Positions 1 to 11,523 of a DNA stretch of 64,000 nt are shown here, in pieces. The position numbers were made by a program, and so were the translations under genes. Position 1 is the first letter of the stretch; the number at the start of each line of letters is the position of its first letter. The notes under the pieces are model-generated. The model was not told where the DNA came from. It did no database searches and saw nothing but the letters and a program-made list of their open reading frames with translations. The stretch lies in the NCBI GenBank assembly GCA_039519185.1, contig CM076854.1, forward strand, positions 13,303,192-13,367,191. Reading direction: 5' to 3'. The DNA comes from Astragalus membranaceus. Its lineage: Eukaryota > Streptophyta > Magnoliopsida > Fabales > Fabaceae.

Positions 1-1
1 G

Positions 2-1333
2 GGTTCTAATACTAATTCAGAATCCTCTGACCAATCTTCAGAAAATTTAAATCAAATCCAAGAGGATTATTTAACAGACTCCTCTAGCCATATTAATGTC
101 CTCACTCGAGAACAGGATCTTCTCTTTGAGGCTATAAATGCCATTCCTGATCCCCATGAAAAGGAAAAATACCTTAACAAGTTAAGGTCCACCCTTGAGG
201 CAAAACCCCACAAGAGTCCTCTCGTAACCAATAGGTTTAATCTTAAAGATAACTTTAAGAGATTAGAGAGAACTAGTGTTAAACTTGTTACTATTCAAGA
301 TCTTCAATTCGAAATTAACAATTTAAAGATTGAGGTTAAAGATCTGAAGGAGAAACAGGCTAATCACCAGTCAATCCTTGACCAGTGGAATAATTATGGG
401 ACTGAAAGTAGTTCATCTTTCGAAGCTTCTAAGAAAGTTGAAGAAGTTGAAATTCCCAATGATGACTTCTTAGGTCTTATCAATTATGTTAGGATTCAGA
501 AGTTCTACATAAACATCAAAATTGTTATAGGAGAATTTACCCTTGAAACTATTGCTCTATTTGATACTGGAGCAGATTCCAATTGCATCTTAAAGGGTCT
601 TGTTCCTACAAAATATTTTGAAAAGACTTCTGAACAATTTAGTGTTGCTAACGGTTCTAAGTTGAAAATCAACTATAAGTTATCTTCGCCTATTATTGAA
701 AATCAAATTTTCAAAATCGATACATCCTTTTTACTTATTAAAGATTTGAAAAACACAGTGATTTTAGGAACTCCCTTCATAAGATCAATTTTTCCTTTTC
801 AAATAACTGAGGATGGCATAATAGCCCAGCATTTGGGGCAACCCATTATCTTCAATTTTTTAAGAAAATCTTTTATTAGAAACTTGAACCCTATATCTTA
901 TAAAGAAAATCAAATCAATTTTCTTAAAGAAGAAATATCTTTTAGGAACATTGACAATCAGTTGCAAAGAAAAGATAGTCAGCTTAAGGTTAAAGGCCAC
1001 TTAGAACAAATCGAATCTACCATTTGTTCTGACCTGCCCAATGCTTTCTGGGAAAGAAAGCATCACATAGTTGAACTTCCTTGTGAAAAGGATTTTCAAG
1101 ATAGACAAATCCCCACCAAAGCTAGACCTATCCAAACGAATCAATATCTCCTTATTGTTTACCAAAAGGAGGTTAATGACCTACTGAAAAAGGACTTATT
1201 CGCAAGAGTAAAAGCCCATGGTCTTGTTCTGCCTTTTATGTCAATAAACAAGCTGCGATCGAAAGAGGAACCCCCGGACTTGTTATCAATTATAAACCCC
1301 TCAATCAAGCCCTTTGCTGGATTAGGTACCCTA
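2..1333 (+). pseudogene. Endogenous pararetrovirus pol relic, part A (protease and start of RT)
   Basis: One frame stays open from the window edge to about 1190. It has a coiled-coil-like, Lys/Glu-rich stretch (about 230-400), then a retropepsin-like domain with the motif DTGA near 571-582 and a flap-like hydrophobic segment ending near 790. The start of a reverse transcriptase follows from about 1060. Near 1190, in a run of A, the pol-like reading moves to another frame, so a one-base change has broken the polyprotein. The sequence stops at 1333, where an LTR element is inserted. The same pol resumes at 8830 and again at 20585. I assign it to Caulimoviridae rather than Ty3/gypsy because the third piece ends in a stop codon right after RNase H, with no integrase. 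The genus is not determined. The left end lies outside the window. Confidence 0.75.
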
Positions 1334-4197
1334 TGTAACACCCATTTCTACCCGGTAATTTATTAGCGTAAAATCAGAGTTTTGTTTTTAACAATAAAAC
1401 GGATGTCACATTTTTCAAACAACTCGAATACATAGCACTTTAAAACATCAACACCAAAATTTATTCAATCACGCAGCGGAAAATTCAACAAGTTTAATCA
1501 TCAAAAATCGTTGCAAATGTGCAAGGTCCTCAACATTAAAATTCAACAAATGAAAGACATGGAAATAATCAAGCGTTCAACCCCCCGAGTGCTACGTATC
1601 AGAGCGACGACACCGTACTAATGAAGAACTATGGTCTTCATTCGAGATCACCTGCACGTTACCAACATAGGGGTAACATTCAAACAGAAGGGGTGAGATA
1701 TCAAACAGTATAAAGAATCATATGAAAGACCGTATAGATATATAGGTCAGAATGTCAGATAATCACAACAGACAATTACCGTCACAACAGTCAACAGGTC
1801 AACAACAACATGGACATAACAGTCATTATCACCACAATAGTCAACATCAGCACAACAAGTATATATCATCACAACAGTCAACATCAGCACAACAAGCATA
1901 TATCATCACAACAGTCAATATACAATAAACAACACGTCACAGCAGTCAGTGACTTCAATCATGCGGTATGAATGCGGGATGCTCATCAGAGGGCCGTCTT
2001 CCCAATAATGCATGATGGTACCAAAATCCAGCCCGTAAATAGAGGCTTCCAACAAATCCACGCCAAAAGAGGTGATCCATCAATTCAGAGACAAGCTCCA
2101 GGGCCATCTGCCCTATATGCACATGGTATGCATGCGACACAATGATGCAACACAGACAATCAACAACAAGATCATATCATAGCACAACAACGACACATGA
2201 CTCAACACTGGCCATAGGCCTACAACATAAAATTCATCAACAGTTTGGGCCATTCGGCGATACCCTCAACAAAACAATGTGGGCCATTCGGCGGTACCCA
2301 CAACAAAACACTGTGGGCCATTCGGCGGTACCCACAACAAAATCAACAACAACATTTAACAACATAATCAACAACACGACAATATCGACAACAACATCAA
2401 CAAAACAACAACATCCAGGCCAACGACTCGGCCACAACAATGGGTGCTAAGGCACCCACAACAAATAACAACTATAGGCGCTAAGGCGCCAACATGCAAC
2501 GACAACAAAACGAGGACAGCAAGAAACATGGAGCGGGGCGCATAGGGCGCCAACAACCACCCACAAATTTAGGAACAGCCAACAACCACCCAAAACAATA
2601 GGAACAACCCACAAAATTAGGAACAACGCATAAAAATAGGAACAGCAACAATGATTTTCAGAAAACAGCAACAATAATGTTCAGAAACAGCAACAATAAT
2701 CCTCAGAAAACAGCAACAATAATTTTCAGAAACAGCAACAATAATTTTCATCAAACATACCTCTACTTCGGTAAATTAATTAACCTATCAAACGGTATCG
2801 AAACTTAGCAAAGGACCCCTCCATGGAAAGCTAAGAATGTCTAGTTCCTGACTATAATTGTTATTTTGCAAAATAATGGTCCAATTCGTACAGTTTCAGT
2901 AAATAAGCAACAAGGTTCAGAAAACAGGACAGCCACCATGACCTAGCTTGTGACACGTCTAAAATTATCAAAACTCAATCAAATGACATGGGACTTGAGC
3001 CTAACCCGAAAAAACTTGAGTGTAGTTTCCAATGAATCAAGAATCATTCAAAAATGAGTTCAAACGAGGACGTTATACACGAAATACCGAACCTATAACC
3101 AGATTGTTTCCAGAATTTTAACCTAACTTGTGACACCTAAACTCGAGCTATCCAACTCCAAATGCAACCAAACCAGTGCCAAATTAACAACCATTAAGTC
3201 TAGTTTCTGAAAAGGTAAACCACATAATTTTTGGACCGCTAGATTGTTCTCAGTTACTGTATAACCGAACCTATACCCAGATTGTTTCCAGAATTTTAAC
3301 CTAACTTGTGACATCTATAACTCGAGCTATACAACTCCAAATGCAACCAAACCAGTGCCAAATTAACAAGCATGAAGTCTAGTTTCTGAAATGGTAAACC
3401 ACATAATTTTTGGACCGCTATATGGTTCCCAGTTACTGTATAACCGAACCTATATCCAGATCGTTTCCCTTATGAACATGGCAAGCACAAATATAATTCT
3501 AGGGCTAATAACATAGAACACCAATCACACAACAATTTTTCAACAAGGCAACATGATATGTACATATTATTATTCCTCAATCACACGAATTCAACAACAT
3601 ACGTCATCAATTTCAAGTCATGAACATAGCAACATCAAAACTAGGTTTCTAGGGCATGGGAGCATCAACACATAATAAAATCGTTCAATCAAGGCATCAA
3701 GACATAACATCAAACATGTAAAAATCATGACACACATATAGTAATTATCAAACCCTAACCCCACATGCAATCCCTCATACAACTCATTATAATGTTTGAA
3801 TCACACCCTTACCTTAGCCTTAGAAGACCACAAACCCTAGCCTCTCCCTCTCTCTTGGCCGTAGATTCTCTCTCCTTATGCGCCGTTTTCCTCTTCTCTC
3901 CTCTCCTAGCCGTCGCCCTCTCTTAGGTTTTCCCTTAAGCCTTTGTTTATTTCTTCTAAATGAGCACAACCCTAATTTAATCCCTTTTATAAACTCACTT
4001 AAACTTACGGGCTTTTTCTTAGTTCATGCGACTAATTCATGGCCCTTTTTCCTTAACACCTCTCATTACTACTCCTAACCCTAATAATAGGTCCACATGT
4101 ACTAATAAATAATAACAAATAATTATATTATTATTTCTACCACATAAATCCCATTTAATTAATTAAATAAATAATCAATTTTTTTTGGGGCGTTACA
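1334..4197 (-). repeat. 3' LTR of the LARD-like element (2864 bp)
   Basis: It runs from TGTAACACCC to the GTTACA at 4192-4197 and is closely similar along its length to 6138-8824. It is about 177 bp longer than its partner because of a tandem duplication at 3086-3441. It also holds CAACA-rich tandem repeats (about 1760-1925) and a three-copy repeat built on GGGCCATTCGGCGGTACCC (2247-2341). Short open frames in it are low-complexity and not taken as genes. Confidence 0.85.
3086..3441. repeat. 178-bp tandem duplication present in one LTR only
   Basis: Two units start at ACCGAACCTATA (3086 and 3264), and a third partial unit begins at 3443. The partner LTR has one unit, at 7890, before the corresponding site at 8069. 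The extra unit accounts for the whole length difference between the LTRs, so it arose after insertion or by template switching in the last replication cycle. Confidence 0.85.
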
Positions 4198-4211
4198 ACT
4201 CTCTCCCACTT
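4198..4211 (-). other. Polypurine tract of the LARD-like element
   Basis: On the minus strand this reads AAGTGGGAGAGAGT and directly abuts the start of the 3' LTR. This is where plus-strand DNA synthesis would be primed. Confidence 0.7.
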
Positions 4212-6121
4212 AAAAGAATTTCGTCCTCGAAATTTAACTACCAAAGTGAGCACCATTCCACTAACCCACTAACGTCACCTCGACAACTAGTGCTATCTAA
4301 CATGCTGATCATTATTTCTTTGATTACCAGCAATAAGTGATTGGGCGGCCGTCCCTCCTACTTGTTCAGCTAGATAACTTCAGGAAATAATAATTAGACC
4401 CACTCTCTAACGGTTCTGTAAGGATCCCCGATAGAGTTTTGGGCGTAATCGTGTCGGTACCACATGATCACCCCCAAGCTCTATTAAAGCTCCTTCTTAT
4501 TATAGCATACCATGATTCTGCTGCGCTACTCTGATAAACTGACTTGTAGACTACTCGTATCCTTCCTCACTCATCTATCTCTACGGTGCCTCATAGTTTC
4601 ATCACAAGATCACGACAAAGTTTACAGAGTGCATAACAGTTGCAAAACAAACCACATAATTAGAGTTTACAGACAGATTACATACATGGGAGTCATGAAA
4701 AACTCACAAAGCAGAAGTCCACAATAATGGATGTCGAAGGAAAGTAGACACACAGAACAAAACAAGGTTAAATAACCAACGTAAGAATGTAGATAACATT
4801 CAAAACGGCATTACATCTATACAATTTAAAATAAATGGCTACATGAATATCTAGCAACAACAAAATAGCGAATAATGAGTATCGTATAAAACAACTGTTA
4901 ATTTAAATGCACAGACATGCCAATTCATACCAAAACAGAAGTTAAATAATGTGAAAACTACGGGCATCACTTTGAAGCGCTGATACTCAGATAAGATTAA
5001 ATATAATAATAATGATTACACAAACTCAATACCAACTCAAACCCAATACATACATATGCCAACAGAAAACAGGAATAACGCAGACCAGTTAAGAAAATTC
5101 CAAGCAACCTCAATAACATTTTTCTTCGGATTCACGAGAAGTAACTAACGCATTTTTTTTGAAAACTAAGCATTTTCCAAACAAGCAGAGAATCAAAATC
5201 AAGTTCAGTGATGTTAGTCACCAATCACAAAAAAAATAGCTTTTTAGAGTTAATGATAACTACTAATATAGTTTGGTATAGGGAAGAAAGTGAAGGTAGT
5301 AATAACCTAGTCCACCGCTAAAATCGTTACATCTAATTGCAAAAGACATTTTCAAATTGGAAACAAAGTTATAGCATTTGAACAAATACATTTTCACTTG
5401 TATTGATTAAAACACCATAGCAAGTTAATAGTGAAGTAACAACCTAAAACAAAACAATTTTACAATGCATTTAGTCCCAAACATCAAAACACACTACAAA
5501 AGAGTTCATATAAGACTTAGTGTCGATTAATTAAAACAATTTAAACAAATTAAAACATAGTTGACATTTCAAAATCACTTATAGCCATTAAGACATCATA
5601 GCACCATAAAATAACTAACAAACAATCCCACAAGGCATTTAATCAAGACTATCAATGAATGCATAATTAAAAACACGTTATGACAGTATACGATGCTAAA
5701 AGATTGAGTTAAATTGATTAAATTAATTTTTTGTGTATATAAGATACATATGAATAATCGAAAATAAAGCCAATTTAACCAAGGTTCAAAACAATCTGGT
5801 GCACAACTTGTTCTTAAAACATATATCCATGTTATACAAAACTAGAGACAACATTTTGAAACCAAATAATAGAAGCATAGGCTGTCTACATAGCAGTTCA
5901 CACAACAAGAAGGTTGAAACAAAACCAAAAACAAGAGGCACAGAGTTTACGCACAGAAACGCAATAAATAACATAAGCAGTCCGGTTAGGACCGAACAAT
6001 CCAAAAAAAGTTTACCTGATTCGAACAACCTGCAATGTAAACAATGGTTAGTACTAAAACACAACAGTTGGTCGTTAACCGACACAACGACTCGACGACT
6101 TGGCCGGGCGGACCAACCATT
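4212..6121 (-). other. Internal region of the LARD-like element without coding sequence
   Basis: AT-rich sequence in which I see no gag zinc knuckle, protease, RT or integrase motif in any frame. The longest open frames (about 100 codons near 5786-6128 on both strands) have no recognisable domain. Confidence 0.7.
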
Positions 6122-6133
6122 GCTCTGATACCA
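6122..6133 (-). other. Primer binding site, tRNA-iMet type
   Basis: The minus strand reads TGGTATCAGAGC, the standard complement of the 3' end of plant initiator tRNA-Met, four bases inside the 5' LTR. It fixes the minus orientation. Confidence 0.88.
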
Positions 6134-6137
6134 CTAA

Positions 6138-8824
6138 TGTAACACCCATTTCTACCCGGTAATTTATTAGCGTAAAATCAGAGTTTTGTTTTTAACAATA
6201 AAACGGATGTCACATTTTTCAAACAACTCGAATACATAGCACTTTAAAACATCAACACCAAAATTTATTCAATCACGCAGCGGAAAATTCAACAAGTTTA
6301 ATCATCAAAAATCGTTGCAAATGTGCAAGGTCCACAACATTAAAATTCAACAAATGAAAGACATGGAAATAATCAAGCATTCAACCCCCCGAGTGCTACG
6401 TATCAGAGCGACGACACCGTACTAATGAAGAACTATGGTTTTCATTCGAGATCACCTGCACGTTACCAACATAGGTGTAACATTCAAACAGAAGAGGTGA
6501 GATATCAAACAGTATAAAGAATCGTATGAAATACCGTATATATATATAGGTCAGAATGTCAGATAATCACAACAGACAATTACCGTCACAACAGTCAACA
6601 GGTCAACAACAGCATGGACATAACAGTCATTATCATCACAATAGTCAACATCAGCACAACAAGTATATATCATCACAACAGTCAACATCAGCACAACAAG
6701 CATATCTCATCACAACAGTCAATATACAATAAACAACACATCACAGCAGTCAGTGACTTCAATCATGCGGTATGAATGCGGGATGCTCATCAGAGGGCCG
6801 TCTGCCCTATAATGCATGATGGTACCAAAATCCAGCCCGTAAATAGAGGCTTCCAACAAATCCACGCCAAAAGAGGCGATCCATCAATTCGGAGACAAGC
6901 TCCAAGGCCATCTGCCCTATATGCACATGGTATGCATGCGACACAATGATGCGACACAGACAATCAACAACAAGATCAGATCATAGCACAACAACGACAC
7001 ATAACTCAACACTGGCCATAGGCCTACAACATAAAATTCATCAACAGTTTGGGCCATTCGGCGATACCCTTAACAAAACAATGTGGGCCATTCGGAGGTA
7101 CCCACAACAAAACAATGCGGGCCATTCGGCGGTACCCACAACAAAATCAACAACAACATTTAACAACATAATCAACAACACGACAATAACGACAACAACA
7201 TCAACAAAACAACAACATCCAGGCCAACGACTCAGCCACAACAATGGGTGCTAAGGCACCCACAACAAATAACAACTATAGGCGCTAAGGCGCCAACATG
7301 CAACGACAACAAAACGGGGACAGCAAGAAACATGGAGCGGGGCGCATAGGGCGCCAACAACCGCCCACAAAATAAGGGACAGCCAACAACCACCCCAAAC
7401 AATAGGAACAGCCCACAAAATTAGGAACAACGCATAAAAATAGGAACAGCAACAATGATTTTCGGAAAACAGCAACAATAATGTTCAGAAACAGCAACAA
7501 TAATCCTCAGAAAACAACAACAATAATTTTCAGAAACAGCAACAATAATTTTCATCAAACATACCTCTACTTCGGTAAATTAATTAACCTATCAAACGGT
7601 ATCGAAACTTAGCAAAGGACCCATCTATGGAAAGCTAAGAATGTCTAGTTCCTGACTATAATTGTTATTTTGCAAAATAATGGTCCAATTCGTACAGTTT
7701 CATTAAATAAGCAACAAGGTTCAGAAAACAGGACAGCCACCATGACCTAGCTTGTGACACCTCTAAAATTATCAAAACTCAATCAAATGACATGGGACTT
7801 GAGCCTAACCCGATAAAAATTGAGTGTAGTTTCCAATGAATCAAGAATCATTCAAAAAGGAGTTCAAACGAGGACGTTATACACGAAATACCGAACCTAT
7901 ATCCAGATTGTCTCCAGAATTTTAACCTAACTTGTGACACATATAACTCGAGCTATACAACTCCAAATTCAACTAAACCAGTGCCAAATTAACAAGCATT
8001 AAGTCTAGTTTCTGAAAAGATAAACCATATAACTTTTGGACCTCTAGATTGTTCCCATTTACTGTATAACCGAACCTATATCCATATCGTTTCCCTTATG
8101 AACATGGCAAGCACAAATATAATTCTAGGGCTAATAACATAGAACACCAATCACACAACAATTGTTCAACAAGGTAACATGAGATGTACATATTATTATT
8201 CCTCAATCACGCGAATTCAACAACATACGACATCAATTTCAAGTCATGTACATAGCAACATCAAAACTAGGTTTTTAGGGCATGGGAGCATCAACACATA
8301 ATAAAATCATTCAATCAAGGCATCAAGACATAACATCAAACATGTAAAAATCATGACACACAAATAGTAATTATCAAACCCTAACCCCACATGCCATCCC
8401 TCATACAACTCATTATAATGTTTGAATCACACCCTTACCTTAGCCTTAGAAGACCACAAACCCTAGCCTCTCCCTCTCTCTTGGCCGTAGATTCTCTCTC
8501 CTTGTGCGCCGTTTTCCTCTTCTCTCCTCTCCTAGCCGTCGCCCTCTCTTAGGTTTTCCCTTAAGCCTTTGTTTATTTCTTCTAAATGAGCACAACCCTA
8601 ATTTAATCCCTTTTATAAACTCACTTAAACTTACGGGCTTTTTCTTAGTTCATGCGACTAATTCATGGCCCTTTTTCCTTAACACCTCTCATTACTACTC
8701 CTAACCTAATAATAGGTCCACATGTACTAATAAATAATAACAAATAATTATATTATTATTTCTACCACATAAATCTCATTTAATTAATTAAATAAATAAT
8801 CAATTTTTTTTTCGGGGGGTTACA
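6138..8824 (-). repeat. 5' LTR of the LARD-like element (2687 bp)
   Basis: Partner of 1334-4197, with the same TGTAAC and GTTACA ends, the same CAACA-rich repeats and the GGGCCATTCGG three-copy repeat (7051-7145). The two LTRs look about 97 percent identical by eye outside the 178-bp duplication, which points to a fairly recent insertion. Confidence 0.85.
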
Positions 8825-8829
8825 CTCTA

Positions 8830-9117
8830 TCCCCAACAAGAAAGATCACCTTAAGAGACTTCATAATGCAAAGATCTTCTCTAAATTTGATATGAAATCC
8901 GGGTTTTGGCAAATTCAAATAAAAGAAGAAGACAGGTATAAAACTGCTTTCACTGTCTCTTTTGGTCAATACGAGTGGAATGTTAATCCATTCGGCCTAT
9001 AAAATGCTCCTTCTGAATTTCAAAGGATCATGAACGATATTTTCAATCCCGATGCAAAATTCGCCATTGTCTATATTGATGATGTACTAATTTACTCGCA
9101 ATCTTTTGACCAACATC
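8830..9117 (+). pseudogene. Endogenous pararetrovirus pol relic, part B (RT core)
   Basis: This is the reverse transcriptase palm region. The catalytic motif YIDD is encoded near 9071-9085. An in-frame TAA at 9000-9002 interrupts the conserved stretch before it, so the frame is dead. The piece starts right after the target duplication of the LARD-like element and stops at 9117, the target site of the CACTA element. Part C (20585 onward) picks up in the same frame if one ATC copy is ignored, so the virus relic is older than both insertions. Confidence 0.8.
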
Positions 9118-9154
9118 CACTACAAGAATAATTGATTTTACTGGCCAGGACTTT

Positions 9155-9460
9155 CAGGCGGATATGGATCCGCTGCAAACTTTTCGGCGGTTTATAGGCA
9201 TTTACGGCGGATATGGATCCGCCGCAACGTTACCGGCGGAAAAATTGACGTTTGCGGCGGATCAATATTCGACTTGGTTTTTGCGGCGGATTTAACAAAA
9301 ATTGCGGCGGATCAATATTACAAAAATTGTTAAAATTTTACGAGCTTTTAAAAATCCGCCGGTAAATCTGCCCTTCTTCCGCCGCAAATCACCTAATCCG
9401 CCGCAAATCCCATAAATCTGCAGGTAACTGCCGTTTCCGGTGGATCTTGCCTTTTGACCG
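9155..9460. repeat. 5' subterminal repeat array of CACTA 1
   Basis: Many copies of GCGGCGGAT and its complement ATCCGCCGC in both orientations. In En/Spm elements, subterminal motif arrays bind the TnpA-type protein. That these repeats do the same is inferred from position and density. Confidence 0.75.
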
Positions 9461-9528
9461 ATTGACTTCGTTTCTCCTATATTAACCCCTTCTCCCCTTC
9501 TTCTTTTTCACACATCTACCAATACTCT

Positions 9529-10131
9529 CATTCTCTTGATACGGCACTCTCTTAATACGGCACTCTCTTGAGCATTGTCGGCAGCGGCTCCAATAGAGTG
9601 GCGTATATCTCCATTTCTTTGTAAAGAAATTTCCACATTGTCATGAACACCCCCTTCATCTTTTTCGTTAAAAGTAACCCCTTTATCAGCAAAAAGCTCC
9701 TCCTCATTATTTCCACCACAAGAGACATATACGCTCATCAAACGCTCGGTATCATCCTCCAACTTAACAATCCGTCGTTGCAGTTCCTCAAACTTTATAT
9801 TTAGAGATTCAACCATCTTTTCAAAAGATGGTTTCTTGTGAAACTTTCTATTTTGAAAAGATGGTTGAATCTCTAAATAGAGAGTTTGAGGAACTGCAAG
9901 GACGAGTTGTTAAGTTGGAGGATGATACCGAGCGTTTGATGAGCGTATATGTCTCTTGGGGTGGAAATAATGAGGAGGAGCTTTTTGCTGATAAATGGGT
10001 TACATTTAACGAAAAAGATGAAGCGGTGTTCATGACAATGTGGAAATTTCTTTACAAAGAAATGGAGACATACGCCACTCTATTGGAGCTGCTGCCGACA
10101 ATGCTCAAGAGAATGTCGTATCAAGAGAATG
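9529..10131. repeat. Inverted duplication with ~290-bp arms inside CACTA 1
   Basis: The arm 9529-9826 is the reverse complement of 9852-10131, with about 25 bp between them. The arms differ by scattered substitutions and by an 18-bp duplication in the left arm. Each arm read outward from the centre encodes the same acidic, coiled-coil-like peptide beginning MVESLN (minus strand from 9816, plus strand from 9861). I do not recognise the protein. A transcript across it would fold into a long hairpin. Confidence 0.85.
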
Positions 10132-10194
10132 GCGTAGGTCTCTGTTTAGGGGTAGCAGACATTAAATATATAAATGATAAAAAATAATAAAAAA

Positions 10195-10520
10195 ACATAA
10201 TACTCATAATAATACAACAACATATCCGACACTAAATTAACGGTCAAGATCTTACCGACACTAAATAGTGAATAGTGCAGCGTGATTATTGAATAATGAA
10301 TAGTGATTAGCTTGGACACTAATTAACGGTCAAGATATTGCCGACACTAATTAACGGTTAAGATCTTACCGACACTAAATAGTCAATAGTGATTAGTGTC
10401 GACACTAATTAACGATCAAGATCTTGCCGACACTAAATAGTGCTGCGTGATTATTGAATAGTCAATAGTGATTAGTGTCGATACTAATTAACGGTCAAGA
10501 TCTTGGCAACACTAACTAAA
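10195..10520. repeat. Degenerate tandem repeats in the 5' region of CACTA 1
   Basis: Five or more irregular copies of a unit containing TTAACGGTCAAGATCTT followed by CCGACACTAAATAGTG. No coding potential. Confidence 0.7.
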
Positions 10521-10539
10521 TAGTGAATATTGATTTTGG

Positions 10540-10890
10540 TTATTTGCGACGGATATTTGGGTATTTGCGTCGGATATTTGGGTATTTGCGGCGAATATTT
10601 TGGGTATTTGCGGCGGAATTTGGGTTCTTGCGGTGGATATTTGGGTGTTTTAAAAAAAAAGCGCGGTGTTTTAATTTGAAATATCTGCCGCAAAGACCCA
10701 CAATCCACCGCAAATCCCCGTTTGAAAAATAAGCGCGGATATTTAATCTCAAAATCCGCCGCAAAGACCAAAAATCCGCCGTAAAGGGTCTTTGCGGCGG
10801 ATATTTCCTTTTGACCGTTGGCTCCGTTTTGCTATATATATCCCTTCCCCACTTCTCATTCTTCACACTTCTAACAATCCTCTCATTCTC
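10540..10890 (+). promoter_or_regulatory. Second subterminal block and likely transposase promoter
   Basis: GCGGCGGAT-type motifs recur at 10545-10800. They are followed by a segment with a TATA-like CTATATATA (10832-10840) and a pyrimidine-rich leader. The same order of sequences occurs at 9430-9540, so the terminus and promoter appear twice. A probable leader intron starts with GTATGT near 11011. This is the likely promoter of the transposase at 11590. Confidence 0.5.
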
Positions 10891-11491
10891 TTCTTAAAAT
10901 TTCTCTTTTACTCTCTCCAAATTCTCTCCTTCTCTACTAAATCTCTTTTTGAAGTGTAGCACTTCCTCCCTACGAATTGTCTTCTCCTCTCATTGGGAAA
11001 TTTCTTCAAGGTATGTTTTTGATATGAGTTAATAGTTTTAGTTTTTAATTTTTTTTTATATTCGTTTTTAAATTATTTTATAATAATATGAGTTTGTTAC
11101 TAATTATGATGTTGTTTGTTTAGGTATTGTTTGGTCCTCCTTTTTCCTCTCTGCTTGAGTTCAGAATAAGCTTCAAGCCAGAGCCTTCTCTTCACTACGG
11201 TTAGTTATTAAAGTAATTAATAAAATATTACTTACTTCACTATTTATAGTAAAATTTTGTTACAAATTTTGTTTGCAATACTAATACAAAATAATTTATA
11301 TTGAAAAAACTTATTTATTAAGTTCACTTATAAATTTTATTAACATATATTGTCCTATAAAAATTGAAATTTAAAATTAAATTTGGAATTATTATTTATA
11401 ATGTTTAAATTATTAGTATATAACATTATCAAAAAATTAATTGTGTTGCTTGTAATTGATAGTTTATTGAAATATCAAAATAAAATGAGTA

Positions 11492-11497
<6 letters not shown>

Positions 11498-11523
<26 letters not shown>
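11498..11523. repeat. TA microsatellite
   Basis: About 13 uninterrupted TA units just upstream of the transposase start. Confidence 0.85.

Larger units (their letters stand above)
1334..8824 (-). mobile_element. Non-autonomous LTR retrotransposon (LARD-like), minus strand
   Basis: Two long direct repeats (1334-4197 and 6138-8824) begin TGTAAC and end GTTACA. They flank 1.94 kb that has no gag or pol. Orientation is minus: next to the right-hand LTR the minus strand reads TGGTATCAGAGC, a tRNA-iMet primer binding site, and next to the left-hand LTR the minus strand has a purine tract. The five bases before the element are CCCTA and those after it CTCTA, a target duplication with one mismatch. 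With no coding capacity, the element must have used proteins supplied in trans. LTR ends and length suggest a Ty3/gypsy chromovirus (Tekay-like) helper, but this is inference. Confidence 0.88.

Noticed and set aside
2142..2674. Frames in the LARD LTR, repeated at 6946-7500
   Set aside because: Low-complexity CAACA and TTG repeats, conserved only because the LTRs are copies of each other.
3878..4078. 66-codon frame identical in both LTRs (also 8504-8704)
   Set aside because: Identity is explained by LTR duplication; the peptide has no domain and the frame lies at the LTR edge.
10484..10866. Open frames of 69-108 codons on both strands
   Set aside because: They follow the GCGGCGGAT subterminal repeats of CACTA 1 and change meaning with strand.
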